Shown: piece by piece, positions 6,851-12,926 of the stretch
Numbering within the stretch: position 1 is the first letter of the stretch
Layout: each line of letters begins with the position of its first letter
Assembly: GCF_015062985.1 (NCBI RefSeq)
Contig: NZ_SUTI01000023.1
Location: 1-15,673, forward strand
Origin: Methanobrevibacter sp.
Lineage (GTDB): Archaea > Methanobacteriota > Methanobacteria > Methanobacteriales > Methanobacteriaceae
Direction: 5' to 3'
Length of the DNA: 15,673 nucleotides
Notes under the pieces: generated by a model
Database searches by the model: none
What the model saw: the letters and a program-made list of their open reading frames with translations, nothing else
Told to the model about the DNA's origin: nothing
Position numbers and translations under genes: made by a program

Positions 6851-8089
6851 TTGCCAATTTGACATGTAAGCTATCTGTTTATCGGTTAATGAATCTATTT
6901 CAATACCCATAGCTTTGAGTTTCATGCTTGCCACATTGTAGTCGATTTCATCAGGCGCTTTGGTTACGCCTACAGGCAAATCGTTTTCAAGAATGTGTTT
7001 TGCAGACAATGCCTGAACAGCAAAACTCATGTCCATGATTTCGGCAGGGTGTCCTTGTCCGCGTGCGGCTGATAAGTTCACTAAACGGCCGTCAGCTAAT
7101 AAGTAAATTTTGCGTCCGTCTTTTGTTGTGAATTCTTCAATACTTTCACGAACTTCTTTAACCTCTGTTGAAATAGCTTCCAAATCATGACGGTTGATTT
7201 CCACATTGAAGTGACCTGAATTTGCCAGCATACATCCGTCTTTCATGTATTTGAAATCATCACCGCAGATGATGTCGGCATTACCTGTTACTGTAATGAT
7301 TAAATCGGATTGTTTTACAGCTTCGCGAATAGTCATAACTCTGTATCCGTCCATTCTTGCTTCAAGTGCTCTGATTGGGTCAACTTCAGTTACAATTACA
7401 TCTGCACCGAGACCTGCTGCCCTTAATGCAAGGCCACGACCACACCAGCCATATCCACATACAGTTACGGTTTTTCCTGCAATAACCATGTTGGTTGTTC
7501 CCATGATTGCATCAAAGCTTGATTGACCTGTTCCGTAACGGTTGTCAAATAGGTATTTTGTATAAGCGTCATTCACGGCAATGACAGGGAATTTCAATGC
7601 ACCATCAGCATGCATTGCCTGAAGTCTGTGCACACCGGTTGTGGTTTCTTCACATGCTCCCTTGATATGTTTCAACAATTCTGTCCTTTCATTGTGTAAA
7701 ACCATAATCATGTCCGCTCCGTCGTCGATGATTATGTCAGGTTTGTGATCCAAAACCATATTGATGGTTTGATAGTATTCCTCATCGTCTTGTTCTCTCC
7801 AACCATAAACGTTTAAGCCTAAATCAGCTGCTCCTGCAACTGCATCATCATGAGTGGATAAAGGATTGCAACCTGTCATTGCAACTTCTGCTCCACCAGC
7901 CATTAAAGTTAAACCTAAATTAATTGTTTTTGGCTCCAAATGAAGGCATGAACCAATAGTAATTCCTTTAAAAGGTTGGGTTTCCAAATATTCTTGTTTA
8001 ATATGTTCCAAAACAGGCATGTGTTTTTGAACCCATTCAATCTTTCTAACCCCTTCCGGAGCCAGTGCCATGTCTTTTACTTTACTCAT
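6839..8089 (-). CDS. ahcY: Adenosylhomocysteinase family (possibly S-inosylhomocysteine hydrolase)
   Basis: The 416-residue protein is an S-adenosylhomocysteine hydrolase family member, clearing the by-product of SAM-dependent methylation to homocysteine. Motifs include SCLHLEPKT (47-55), IDDGAD (121-126), EETTTGVHRL (147-156), the active-site region LKFPVIAVND with K166 and D174, the NAD-binding CGYGWCGRG (G212, G214, G217), and the C-terminal GHPAEIMDMSFA. In Methanocaldococcus jannaschii the homologue prefers S-inosylhomocysteine, made after deamination, so the real substrate here may be that. The ATG at 8089 is chosen over upstream in-frame starts because GGTGAT (8094-8099) lies just upstream. 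A candidate promoter is the AT-rich TTTAAATTTAA near 8135-8145, but it is weak. The stop codon is nested in a terminator-like hairpin. Confidence 0.95.
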   Translation of the reverse strand: MSKVKDMALAPEGVRKIEWVQKHMPVLEHIKQEYLETQPFKGITIGSCLHLEPKTINLGLTLMAGGAEVAMTGCNPLSTHDDAVAGAADLGLNVYGWREQDDEEYYQTINMVLDHKPDIIIDDGADMIMVLHNERTELLKHIKGACEETTTGVHRLQAMHADGALKFPVIAVNDAYTKYLFDNRYGTGQSSFDAIMGTTNMVIAGKTVTVCGYGWCGRGLALRAAGLGADVIVTEVDPIRALEARMDGYRVMTIREAVKQSDLIITVTGNADIICGDDFKYMKDGCMLANSGHFNVEINRHDLEAISTEVKEVRESIEEFTTKDGRKIYLLADGRLVNLSAARGQGHPAEIMDMSFAVQALSAKHILENDLPVGVTKAPDEIDYNVASMKLKAMGIEIDSLTDKQIAYMSNWQEGT

Positions 8090-8255
8090 AATAATCACCA
8101 ATGTATTATAATAAAGTATATCATTTTGAAAGTTTTTAAATTTAATGCTTTAAAAGGAAAAATCTGCAAATCACTACAAAAAGAAATAATTAGTTTTGAA
8201 ACATGAGGAAAAATTTGTTAAAAAATTGGTTAGGAGAAATAGGCATGCGTCATAC

Positions 8256-8718
8256 CTATTTTCTTCCAAATATTGCGAAGGCCTCCAATACAACTGAGAT
8301 AAAGCCAATCCCAAAATCGGATTTCGGATTGCTTATTTTTGTAGTGAACTGAGGTTTGCAGTCGAGTTGAATTGGAATTTACAGGTGTTGGAGCATCAAC
8401 AGATTTTATTTTTCCGTTGGGGCTTGCATTTGCACTAACTAGAGCACTATTGTTTTTTAAAGGGGGATATGTTTACATTATTTCAAGTGCTGTTAGCCTC
8501 GGTTTAATTAAGGGAGATTTGTTTTTGCAACAACTGGAGTCACTCTAAGAGATGGTGTTGCGTTGTTTGTGTTATTTTGTGGTTTTAATGTTGCTCCATC
8601 CATTCACAGAGGATTTATGCGAAATGGACTTCACTTTGCGCTGATGTTGTTTCATATAAAGCACCTGCGGAAAACATTATAAGACACGTCACAAATGTTA
8701 GCACATATCTTCAATCCT
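8256..8718 (-). pseudogene. Decayed surface (adhesin-like) protein with C-terminal membrane anchor
   Basis: No intact frame exists, but fragments on the - strand line up in the order of a secreted protein. Furthest upstream (about 8660-8718) a frame reads VLTFVTCLIMFSAGA, like a signal peptide. In the middle (about 8520-8590) another frame reads NNTNNATPSLRVTPVVAKTN, rich in Asn and Thr. Next come ANASPNGK and VDAPTPVNSNST in one frame, and then in another frame KISNPKSDFGIGF followed by a hydrophobic stretch ending AFAIFGRK and TAG (8256-8258). A hydrophobic helix ending in a basic tail at the stop is typical of surface anchors in Methanobrevibacter-like adhesin proteins. At least three frameshifts or stops separate the pieces. 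The family is inferred from composition and layout, not from a match. Confidence 0.5.
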
Positions 8719-8812
8719 GTTGATTCTCCAACCTGTAAATACTTATGAATACTTCGGGGTACCTGATGAACAAATGTACTTTTCAAGTCTGCCCGTCATA
8801 GTACAATCAAGT

Positions 8813-8836
8813 TATATAAAACTAATCCTATATAAA
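8813..8836 (-). promoter_or_regulatory. Two TATA-like boxes upstream of the decayed surface gene
   Basis: On the - strand TTTATATA occurs at 8813-8820 and again at 8829-8836. Either could have served the remnant gene, with a start near 8790-8805. No intact gene now follows, so this may be an orphan promoter. Confidence 0.35.
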
Positions 8837-8847
8837 TATTTCCGAAA

Positions 8848-8863
8848 GCAAGTACTCACTTGC
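8848..8863. repeat. Short hairpin GCAAGT-ACTC-ACTTGC
   Basis: Perfect 6-bp arms surround a 4-base loop in otherwise AT-rich, gene-free DNA, next to the paired TATA boxes. No T-run follows directly on either strand. It may be a remnant of a regulatory or terminator structure. Confidence 0.4.
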
Positions 8864-9105
8864 ATGTTAAAAAGCTAAAAAATAGTAAATAAAGAATTAT
8901 ATGAAAAAATAAGCATTTTAAAAATTATTTGATTAAAATAAAGCAATCAATATCACTTTTTTTACTGTCCATTCTGATCCGATGATATGGTAATCTCCTT
9001 AAGAAAATCCATTTTAAATTCTGAAAAATTGATTCAATATAGCAAAAACAATGAAAAAAAGCAAAACTTTAAATGTAATGATAAAATAATATATATTTGT
9101 TAGAT
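8864..9105. other. AT-rich spacer before tRNA-Met
   Basis: No convincing coding region is present. A 16-codon open frame on the - strand starting at 9012 has no homologue I recognise. A possible box A for the tRNA is CTTTAAATG at 9067-9075, which would place the transcript start about 10 bases upstream of the mature tRNA. Confidence 0.5.
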
Positions 9106-9215
9106 GCCGGGGTGGCTCAGCTGGTTAGAGCGCACGGCTCATAGGGTAATAAAGCAGTGCTCTGACTTATTCCTGGGATACCGTGAGATCGCGGGTTCGA
9201 ATCCCGCCCCCGGCA
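9106..9215 (+). tRNA. Elongator tRNA-Met (CAT) with a 36-nt intron
   Basis: The cloverleaf is complete: acceptor GCCGGGG (9106-9112) pairs with CCCCGGC (9208-9214), followed by discriminator A9215. The T-stem is GCGGG/CCCGC around TTCGAAT, and the anticodon stem is CACGG (9133-9137) with CCGTG (9181-9185). The anticodon CAT is at 9140-9142. The A-T-free acceptor and the CACGG anticodon stem fit elongator Met, not the initiator (which has three G-C pairs there) and not the CAT-type tRNA-Ile. The 3' CCA is not encoded. Removing the intron leaves a 74-nt mature tRNA. Confidence 0.95.
9144..9179 (+). other. Archaeal tRNA intron after position 37, with bulge-helix-bulge splice sites
   Basis: The precursor folds into a canonical bulge-helix-bulge. 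The central 4-bp helix pairs CTCA (9138-9141) with TGGG (9174-9177), and the 3-nt bulges are TAG (9142-9144) and ATA (9178-9180). Cleavage between the second and third bulge bases gives this 36-nt intron and restores the loop CTCATAA. An outer helix pairs GG (9145-9146) with CC (9172-9173) and AATAA (9148-9152) with TTATT (9167-9171). Confidence 0.88.
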
Positions 9216-9231
9216 TCCATATCCCAGGAAT
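9169..9231 (+). repeat. 12-bp inverted repeat: intron 3' end versus tRNA 3' trailer
   Basis: ATTCCTGGGATA (9169-9180) is the exact reverse complement of TATCCCAGGAAT (9220-9231). The left arm is the 3' strand of the intron's bulge-helix-bulge, including the splice bulge. The right arm starts 5 bases after the mature tRNA end. Pairing in the precursor would compete with the splice structure. Confidence 0.85.
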
Positions 9232-9246
9232 TTTCCATCTAAACTA

Positions 9247-9265
9247 TTTTTTAATGATATTTTTT
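9247..9265 (+). terminator. Paired T-runs downstream of tRNA-Met
   Basis: Two runs of six T (9247-9252 and 9260-9265) lie about 30-50 bases after the tRNA, without a hairpin in front. Oligo-T runs are the usual archaeal termination signal, so the tRNA transcript probably ends here. Confidence 0.6.
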
Positions 9266-9280
9266 AAAAATCATAATTAT

Positions 9281-9287
9281 TTTATAC
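9281..9287 (+). promoter_or_regulatory. Candidate TATA box for the aldo/keto reductase operon
   Basis: TTTATAC lies about 49 bases before the ATG, predicting a start near 9310 and a 20-nt leader carrying GAGGT at 9318-9322. Confidence 0.45.
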
Positions 9288-9329
9288 TCGTTTTTAGTAA
9301 TATATCAAGTGTTGATTGAGGTATGAAAA

Positions 9330-10496
9330 ATGTTATATAATACACTTGGAAAAACTGGTCTTAAAGTATCAAGGCTTGGTTTTGGAACCATGAGGCTTCC
9401 AACAATTGAGTCCAACTCCCAAATAAACGAAAAAGAAGCATCCCAAATGCTTGAATATGGAATTGAAAATGGAATCAATCTTATTGATACAGCATACCCT
9501 TACCATAGCGATACTTTAGAGGGCAGCGGAAACAGCGAAAGGTTCGTTGGCAAATTTTTAAATGAAAGGTCCCTGAGGGACGAGGTTTTAATTTCAACAA
9601 AGTCCCCGTCATGGGCAATCGAAAGCGAAAATGATTTCGAAATGTATTTGGACGAGCAATTAGACAAGCTCCAAACGGATTATATAGACATTTACCTGCT
9701 TCACTCCCTTACAGTACCGGATTGGGAAAAGGTCAATAACCTGAATGTTCTGGACTTTCTGGACGATTGCCTCTCAAGCGGCAAGGTCAGGCATGTCGGC
9801 TTTTCATCCCATATCGAAGTCGATTATCTGATTGAGATTCTGGACGAATATCCTAAATGGGAAGTCGTTCTAACCCAAATGAATTACCTTGACGAATATT
9901 ACCAGTCAGGAGTCATGGGTCTCAACTATTTAAAGGAAGTGAATGTCGGAAGCATGATTATGGAACCTCTTCGCGGAGGAAGGCTGGTTCAGAATATTCC
10001 GAAGGAAGTTCAGCAATTATGGGATATGGCCGAAACCAAAAGAACCCCTGTCGAATGGGCTCTTCAATACCTTTGGAACAGGGATGATGTGGATTGTGTA
10101 TTGAGCGGAATGACCAGCTTGGAACAGGTTAAGGAAAATGTCAGAATAGCTTCAACAGAGGACATTATCAGCGACTACGATAATGAGTTAATAAGGGAAG
10201 TTGCAAGAACCTACAGAACATTTTTAGGAAACAGCTGCACAAGATGCGGTTACTGCATGCCATGCCCTCATGGGGTGGACATAATCAACTGCCTGACCGA
10301 ATACAATATAGCCCATATGATGGGAGATCCGAAGGCCAGCGCCATGCAATATTTCTCATTGATTGGTGACGATTCAAGAGCAGATAGCTGCATAGACTGC
10401 AAGGAATGTTTGCCATTCTGTACCCAAATGTTGGATATACCTGCAGAACTCGTTAAAGTTCATGAGTATTTCGGAAGCGAATTTGACCATTTTTAG
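9330..10496 (+). CDS. Aldo/keto reductase with C-terminal 4Fe-4S cluster domain
   Basis: The 388-residue protein joins an aldo/keto reductase TIM barrel to a ferredoxin-like tail. The barrel has the opening LGFGTMRLP (16-24) and the full catalytic tetrad D53, Y58, K91 and H125 (in LIDTAYPY, STKS and LLHS). The tail has two cysteine clusters, C303/C306/C309/C312 followed by P, and C354/C357/C360 with C364, enough for two [4Fe-4S] clusters. Members of this archaeal/clostridial type are soluble oxidoreductases of unknown substrate, thought to link NAD(P)H chemistry with ferredoxin-type electron flow. GAGGT at 9318-9322 supports the ATG at 9330. The stop codon overlaps the ribosome binding site of the next gene, so the two are co-translated. 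Confidence 0.92.
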   Translation: MLYNTLGKTGLKVSRLGFGTMRLPTIESNSQINEKEASQMLEYGIENGINLIDTAYPYHSDTLEGSGNSERFVGKFLNERSLRDEVLISTKSPSWAIESENDFEMYLDEQLDKLQTDYIDIYLLHSLTVPDWEKVNNLNVLDFLDDCLSSGKVRHVGFSSHIEVDYLIEILDEYPKWEVVLTQMNYLDEYYQSGVMGLNYLKEVNVGSMIMEPLRGGRLVQNIPKEVQQLWDMAETKRTPVEWALQYLWNRDDVDCVLSGMTSLEQVKENVRIASTEDIISDYDNELIREVARTYRTFLGNSCTRCGYCMPCPHGVDIINCLTEYNIAHMMGDPKASAMQYFSLIGDDSRADSCIDCKECLPFCTQMLDIPAELVKVHEYFGSEFDHF

Positions 10497-10504
10497 GTGA
10501 AAAC

Positions 10505-11257
10505 ATGAGTAAGGAATATGACGATGAATCATACTGGCAGATTGCAACAAGGCAAATGAGCATCGTGACAACAGAAGAACAGGAAAAATTCAGAAACGGA
10601 AAAATCACCGTTATCGGATGCGGCGGAATCGGCGGCCAAACCATTGAACTGCTTGCAAGAATGGGTATTGGAGAGCTTGTTTTGGTTGATGAAGACGTGT
10701 TCGACATGACCAATATTAACAGGCAAAGTCTATCCTCTACAGATACAATAGGGCTTAAGAAAAGTGAAGTCGCCTGCAAAAGAGTCGAATCCATTAATCC
10801 TCATGTCAAAGTGACCGGTTTTGATGTGCATGTTGATGAAACAAACATAGACGAAATCATTGGGGATTCCAATCTCGTCATTGACGCTTTGGACAATCTT
10901 CTCACCAGAGTCATCGTGTCAAGAAAGGCAATCGAGAAAAGGATTCCATATGTTCACGGCGCCATCCATGGAACCCTAGGTCAAGTCAGCGTATTCCTGC
11001 CCAATACAAAAAGCTATGAGGAAATGTTCAACCTGCCTTCACTCGGAAAGGAACTGACAGAAGAGGTTATTGGGGAACTGGAAAGTCTTGCTTCAGGAAA
11101 GCCTCCGGTTATAGGTCCCGCTCCGAATATGATATCCTGCCTTGAAGCTATGGAGGCCTTTAAAATCCTGACCGGAATCGGAAAGGTTACTGTTGCCCCG
11201 AAAATTTTAACATTTGATTTGTTGGATTTCAATTCATTTTCAGTCGAGGAAATTTAA
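10505..11257 (+). CDS. ThiF/MoeB/HesA-family E1-like adenylyltransferase
   Basis: The 250-residue protein has the adenylation core of E1-like enzymes that activate the C-terminus of ubiquitin-like sulfur carriers: R16-Q17 in ATRQM, the nucleotide loop GCGGIGG (38-44), acidic D62, the arginine finger NINRQ (R73), K85/K86 and DALDN (127-131). Archaeal relatives serve molybdopterin, thiamine or tRNA thiolation. The usual CxxC zinc pairs are absent, and the only cysteines (C39, C91 and one in ISCLEAM) do not sit where the catalytic thiol normally lies, so it probably adenylates only or acts in a variant pathway. The ribosome binding site GGTGA (10496-10500) overlaps the aldo/keto reductase stop. 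No sulfur-carrier gene is adjacent. Confidence 0.88.
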   Translation: MSKEYDDESYWQIATRQMSIVTTEEQEKFRNGKITVIGCGGIGGQTIELLARMGIGELVLVDEDVFDMTNINRQSLSSTDTIGLKKSEVACKRVESINPHVKVTGFDVHVDETNIDEIIGDSNLVIDALDNLLTRVIVSRKAIEKRIPYVHGAIHGTLGQVSVFLPNTKSYEEMFNLPSLGKELTEEVIGELESLASGKPPVIGPAPNMISCLEAMEAFKILTGIGKVTVAPKILTFDLLDFNSFSVEEI

Positions 11258-11278
11258 ACAATAAATCATTAATCTATC

Positions 11279-11286
11279 TTTTTTTT
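11279..11286 (+). terminator. T8 run after the ThiF-family gene
   Basis: Eight T residues lie 22 bases after the stop codon, with no stem in front. This is a typical archaeal oligo-T termination signal for the aldo/keto reductase operon. Confidence 0.6.
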
Positions 11287-11320
11287 ATAATGTATTGAAC
11301 AAAATAATATTGTTTTTTTA

Positions 11321-11397
11321 ATATATGGTTAAAATTAGCAATAAAATTGATAAAACGTAGACAATAAGCTATTAAAAATTAAATAATGACCATATAT
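11321..11397. repeat. Spaced inverted repeat upstream of glnA
   Basis: ATATATGGT (11321-11329) and ACCATATAT (11389-11397) are perfect reverse complements, 59 bases apart, in the long spacer before the glnA promoter. The second arm ends 19 bases before the TATA box. It could be a regulator site pair, but it is AT-rich enough to be chance. Confidence 0.4.
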
Positions 11398-11415
11398 AAC
11401 TATTTTTTCAAAATC

Positions 11416-11423
11416 TTTATATA
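11416..11423 (+). promoter_or_regulatory. TATA box of glnA
   Basis: TTTATATA, preceded by the purine-rich CAAAATC as a possible BRE, predicts a start near 11446. The long leader to ATG 11511 contains the NrpR-type operator. Confidence 0.7.
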
Positions 11424-11450
11424 GTACAAAATTAAGATATAACTTTTATA

Positions 11451-11464
11451 GGAAATATATTTCC
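11451..11464 (+). promoter_or_regulatory. NrpR operator (GGAA-N6-TTCC) in the glnA leader
   Basis: GGAAATATATTTCC is a perfect 14-bp palindrome that exactly fits GGAA-N6-TTCC, the operator described for NrpR in Methanococcus maripaludis. It lies 28 bases after the TATA box, at or just after the predicted start, where a bound repressor would block transcription. The nrpR gene follows glnA. Only one operator copy is visible. The assignment is by consensus and context. Confidence 0.8.
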
Positions 11465-11510
11465 GACTTTATTTTAAACTCAATCTTATAATATATGGAG
11501 CTTGATTTTA

Positions 11511-12866
11511 ATGGGCGATATTCCTGAAGAAAAAATAAGAAGCATGGAAGAGAGAATGAAGGAGGATAATATCAAATTTATCCGCCTGCAATTTGTAGAT
11601 ATAAACGGAACTGTAAAAAATATTGTTATCCCATTCAACGGCGAAGATATGGACGAACTATTTAACGAAGGAATGTTATTTGACGGATCATCCATCGCCG
11701 GATTTGTTGGAGTTAACGATAGTGACTTAGTATTAAAGCCAGACATTAACACTTATTCAAGACTTTCCTGGAGACCTGAAGAATCCGCTACCTGCAGATT
11801 CATCTGTGATGTGTGGACTCCTGAAAAAGAGCCATTTTTAGGGGACCCTAGGGGAGTGCTTAAAAAATCATTAGCCGGCATTGCAGAAAAAGGCTTGAAA
11901 TATAACATAGGTCCTGAACCTGAATTCTTTATTGTGGATATTGATGAAAAAGGATATCCTATGCCATACGATGAAGCAGGATATTTTGATGTTGAACCAC
12001 TCGATAAAGGACCTGATTTCAGAAGAGAATTAACCTTAAACCTTGAAGACCTTGACTTTGAAGTGGAAGCTTCTCACCACGAAGTGGCTCCCGGTCAGAA
12101 TGAAATCGCATTTAAATTCAAAGACGCATTGAAAACTGCAGATGCAGTAATCACATTCAAACAAGCTATCAAAGCGATTGTAGACAACATGGCTACATTT
12201 GACCAACTCGATTACAGGGTCACCTTTATGCCAAAACCGTTCTTTGGAGTGAGCGGAAGTGGAATGCATTGCCACCAATCCCTCTTCAAAGACAATAAAA
12301 ACCTCTTCTCAGACCCTGATTCAGAAAATGGAATTTCACAAGAAGCGCTTTACTTTATGGGAGGATTGCTGAAACATGCTCCTGCAGTCACAGCAATTAC
12401 CAATCCAATCGTGAACTCATATAAACGTTTGGTGCCGGGTTATGAAGCGCCGGTCTATATGGCATACGGTCTTAGAAACAGATCTGCATTAATCAGGGTT
12501 CCTGCAGCTCGTGGAAAAGCAACCCGTATCGAATACAGGTCACCTGACCCTGCATGTAACCCATACCTCGCATTTGCAGTAATGCTTGAAGCAGGTATGG
12601 ACGGTATCAAAAATAAGATTGACCCTGGCGAACCTATTGAGCTTGACATTTACCAAATGAGTGAAGAGGAAAGGGAAGAAAGAGGAATTAAAGTTTTACC
12701 AACAAGTTTATGGGAAGCTTACCATTCCCTTGAAGAAGACCCTCTCATATTGAATGCACTGGGACCTCATGTCAGTGAAAAATTCCTAGAGCTCAAATAT
12801 CAGGAATGGGACGAATACCGTGTTCAAGTATTCGGATACGAACAAAGAAAATATTTAGATATCTAA
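11511..12866 (+). CDS. glnA: Glutamine synthetase, type I
   Basis: The 451-residue enzyme makes glutamine from glutamate, ammonia and ATP, the main ammonia-assimilation step. Motifs are FDGSSIAGF (57-65), PEPEFF, the ATP-binding KPFFGVSGSGMHCHQS (ending near 257), NSYKRLVPGYEAP (302-314), and RIEYRSPDPACNPYLAFA near the end of the active site. It lacks the complete tyrosine adenylylation motif of GSI-beta enzymes and is the archaeal GSI-alpha type, so control is expected at transcription or by effector proteins. The ATG at 11511 has GGAG at 11497-11500; an in-frame TTG at 11502 is too close to that site. An operator for NrpR lies upstream and nrpR lies downstream. Confidence 0.96.
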   Translation: MGDIPEEKIRSMEERMKEDNIKFIRLQFVDINGTVKNIVIPFNGEDMDELFNEGMLFDGSSIAGFVGVNDSDLVLKPDINTYSRLSWRPEESATCRFICDVWTPEKEPFLGDPRGVLKKSLAGIAEKGLKYNIGPEPEFFIVDIDEKGYPMPYDEAGYFDVEPLDKGPDFRRELTLNLEDLDFEVEASHHEVAPGQNEIAFKFKDALKTADAVITFKQAIKAIVDNMATFDQLDYRVTFMPKPFFGVSGSGMHCHQSLFKDNKNLFSDPDSENGISQEALYFMGGLLKHAPAVTAITNPIVNSYKRLVPGYEAPVYMAYGLRNRSALIRVPAARGKATRIEYRSPDPACNPYLAFAVMLEAGMDGIKNKIDPGEPIELDIYQMSEEEREERGIKVLPTSLWEAYHSLEEDPLILNALGPHVSEKFLELKYQEWDEYRVQVFGYEQRKYLDI

Positions 12867-12890
12867 TCTAAATATTAATTTTTTATTTTT
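12850..12890 (+). terminator. Hairpin with T-runs spanning the glnA stop codon
   Basis: AATATTTAGAT (12850-12860) and ATCTAAATATT (12866-12876) pair over 11 bp around a 5-base loop, followed by AATTTTTTATTTTT. The glnA TAA (12864-12866) sits at the loop/stem edge. The stem is weak in G-C, so partial read-through into nrpR is likely. Confidence 0.65.
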
Positions 12891-12926
12891 AATAGTGAAG
12901 TTGTCAATTTGAAGTGGAGCATTTTT

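Noticed and set aside
8743..8799. 18-residue - strand frame upstream of the surface-gene relic
   Set aside because: Too short, no ribosome binding site, and not in frame with the signal-like segment.
8965..9012. Small - strand frame starting MDFLKEITISSD
   Set aside because: Only 16 codons, no promoter, no homologue recognised, and the frame closes immediately. Treated as chance.
9106..9215. tRNA gene as an integration site for a mobile element
   Set aside because: No integrase, no direct repeat of the tRNA 3' end in the window, and ordinary archaeal genes on both sides.
9104..9319. Open frame across the tRNA and its trailer
   Set aside because: It is a translation of the tRNA-Met gene and intron; the cloverleaf and bulge-helix-bulge explain the sequence.
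9323..9340. Five-codon frame overlapping the aldo/keto reductase start
   Set aside because: The ATG is only one base from the GAGG part of the ribosome binding site, too close to be used; the spacing fits ATG 9330.
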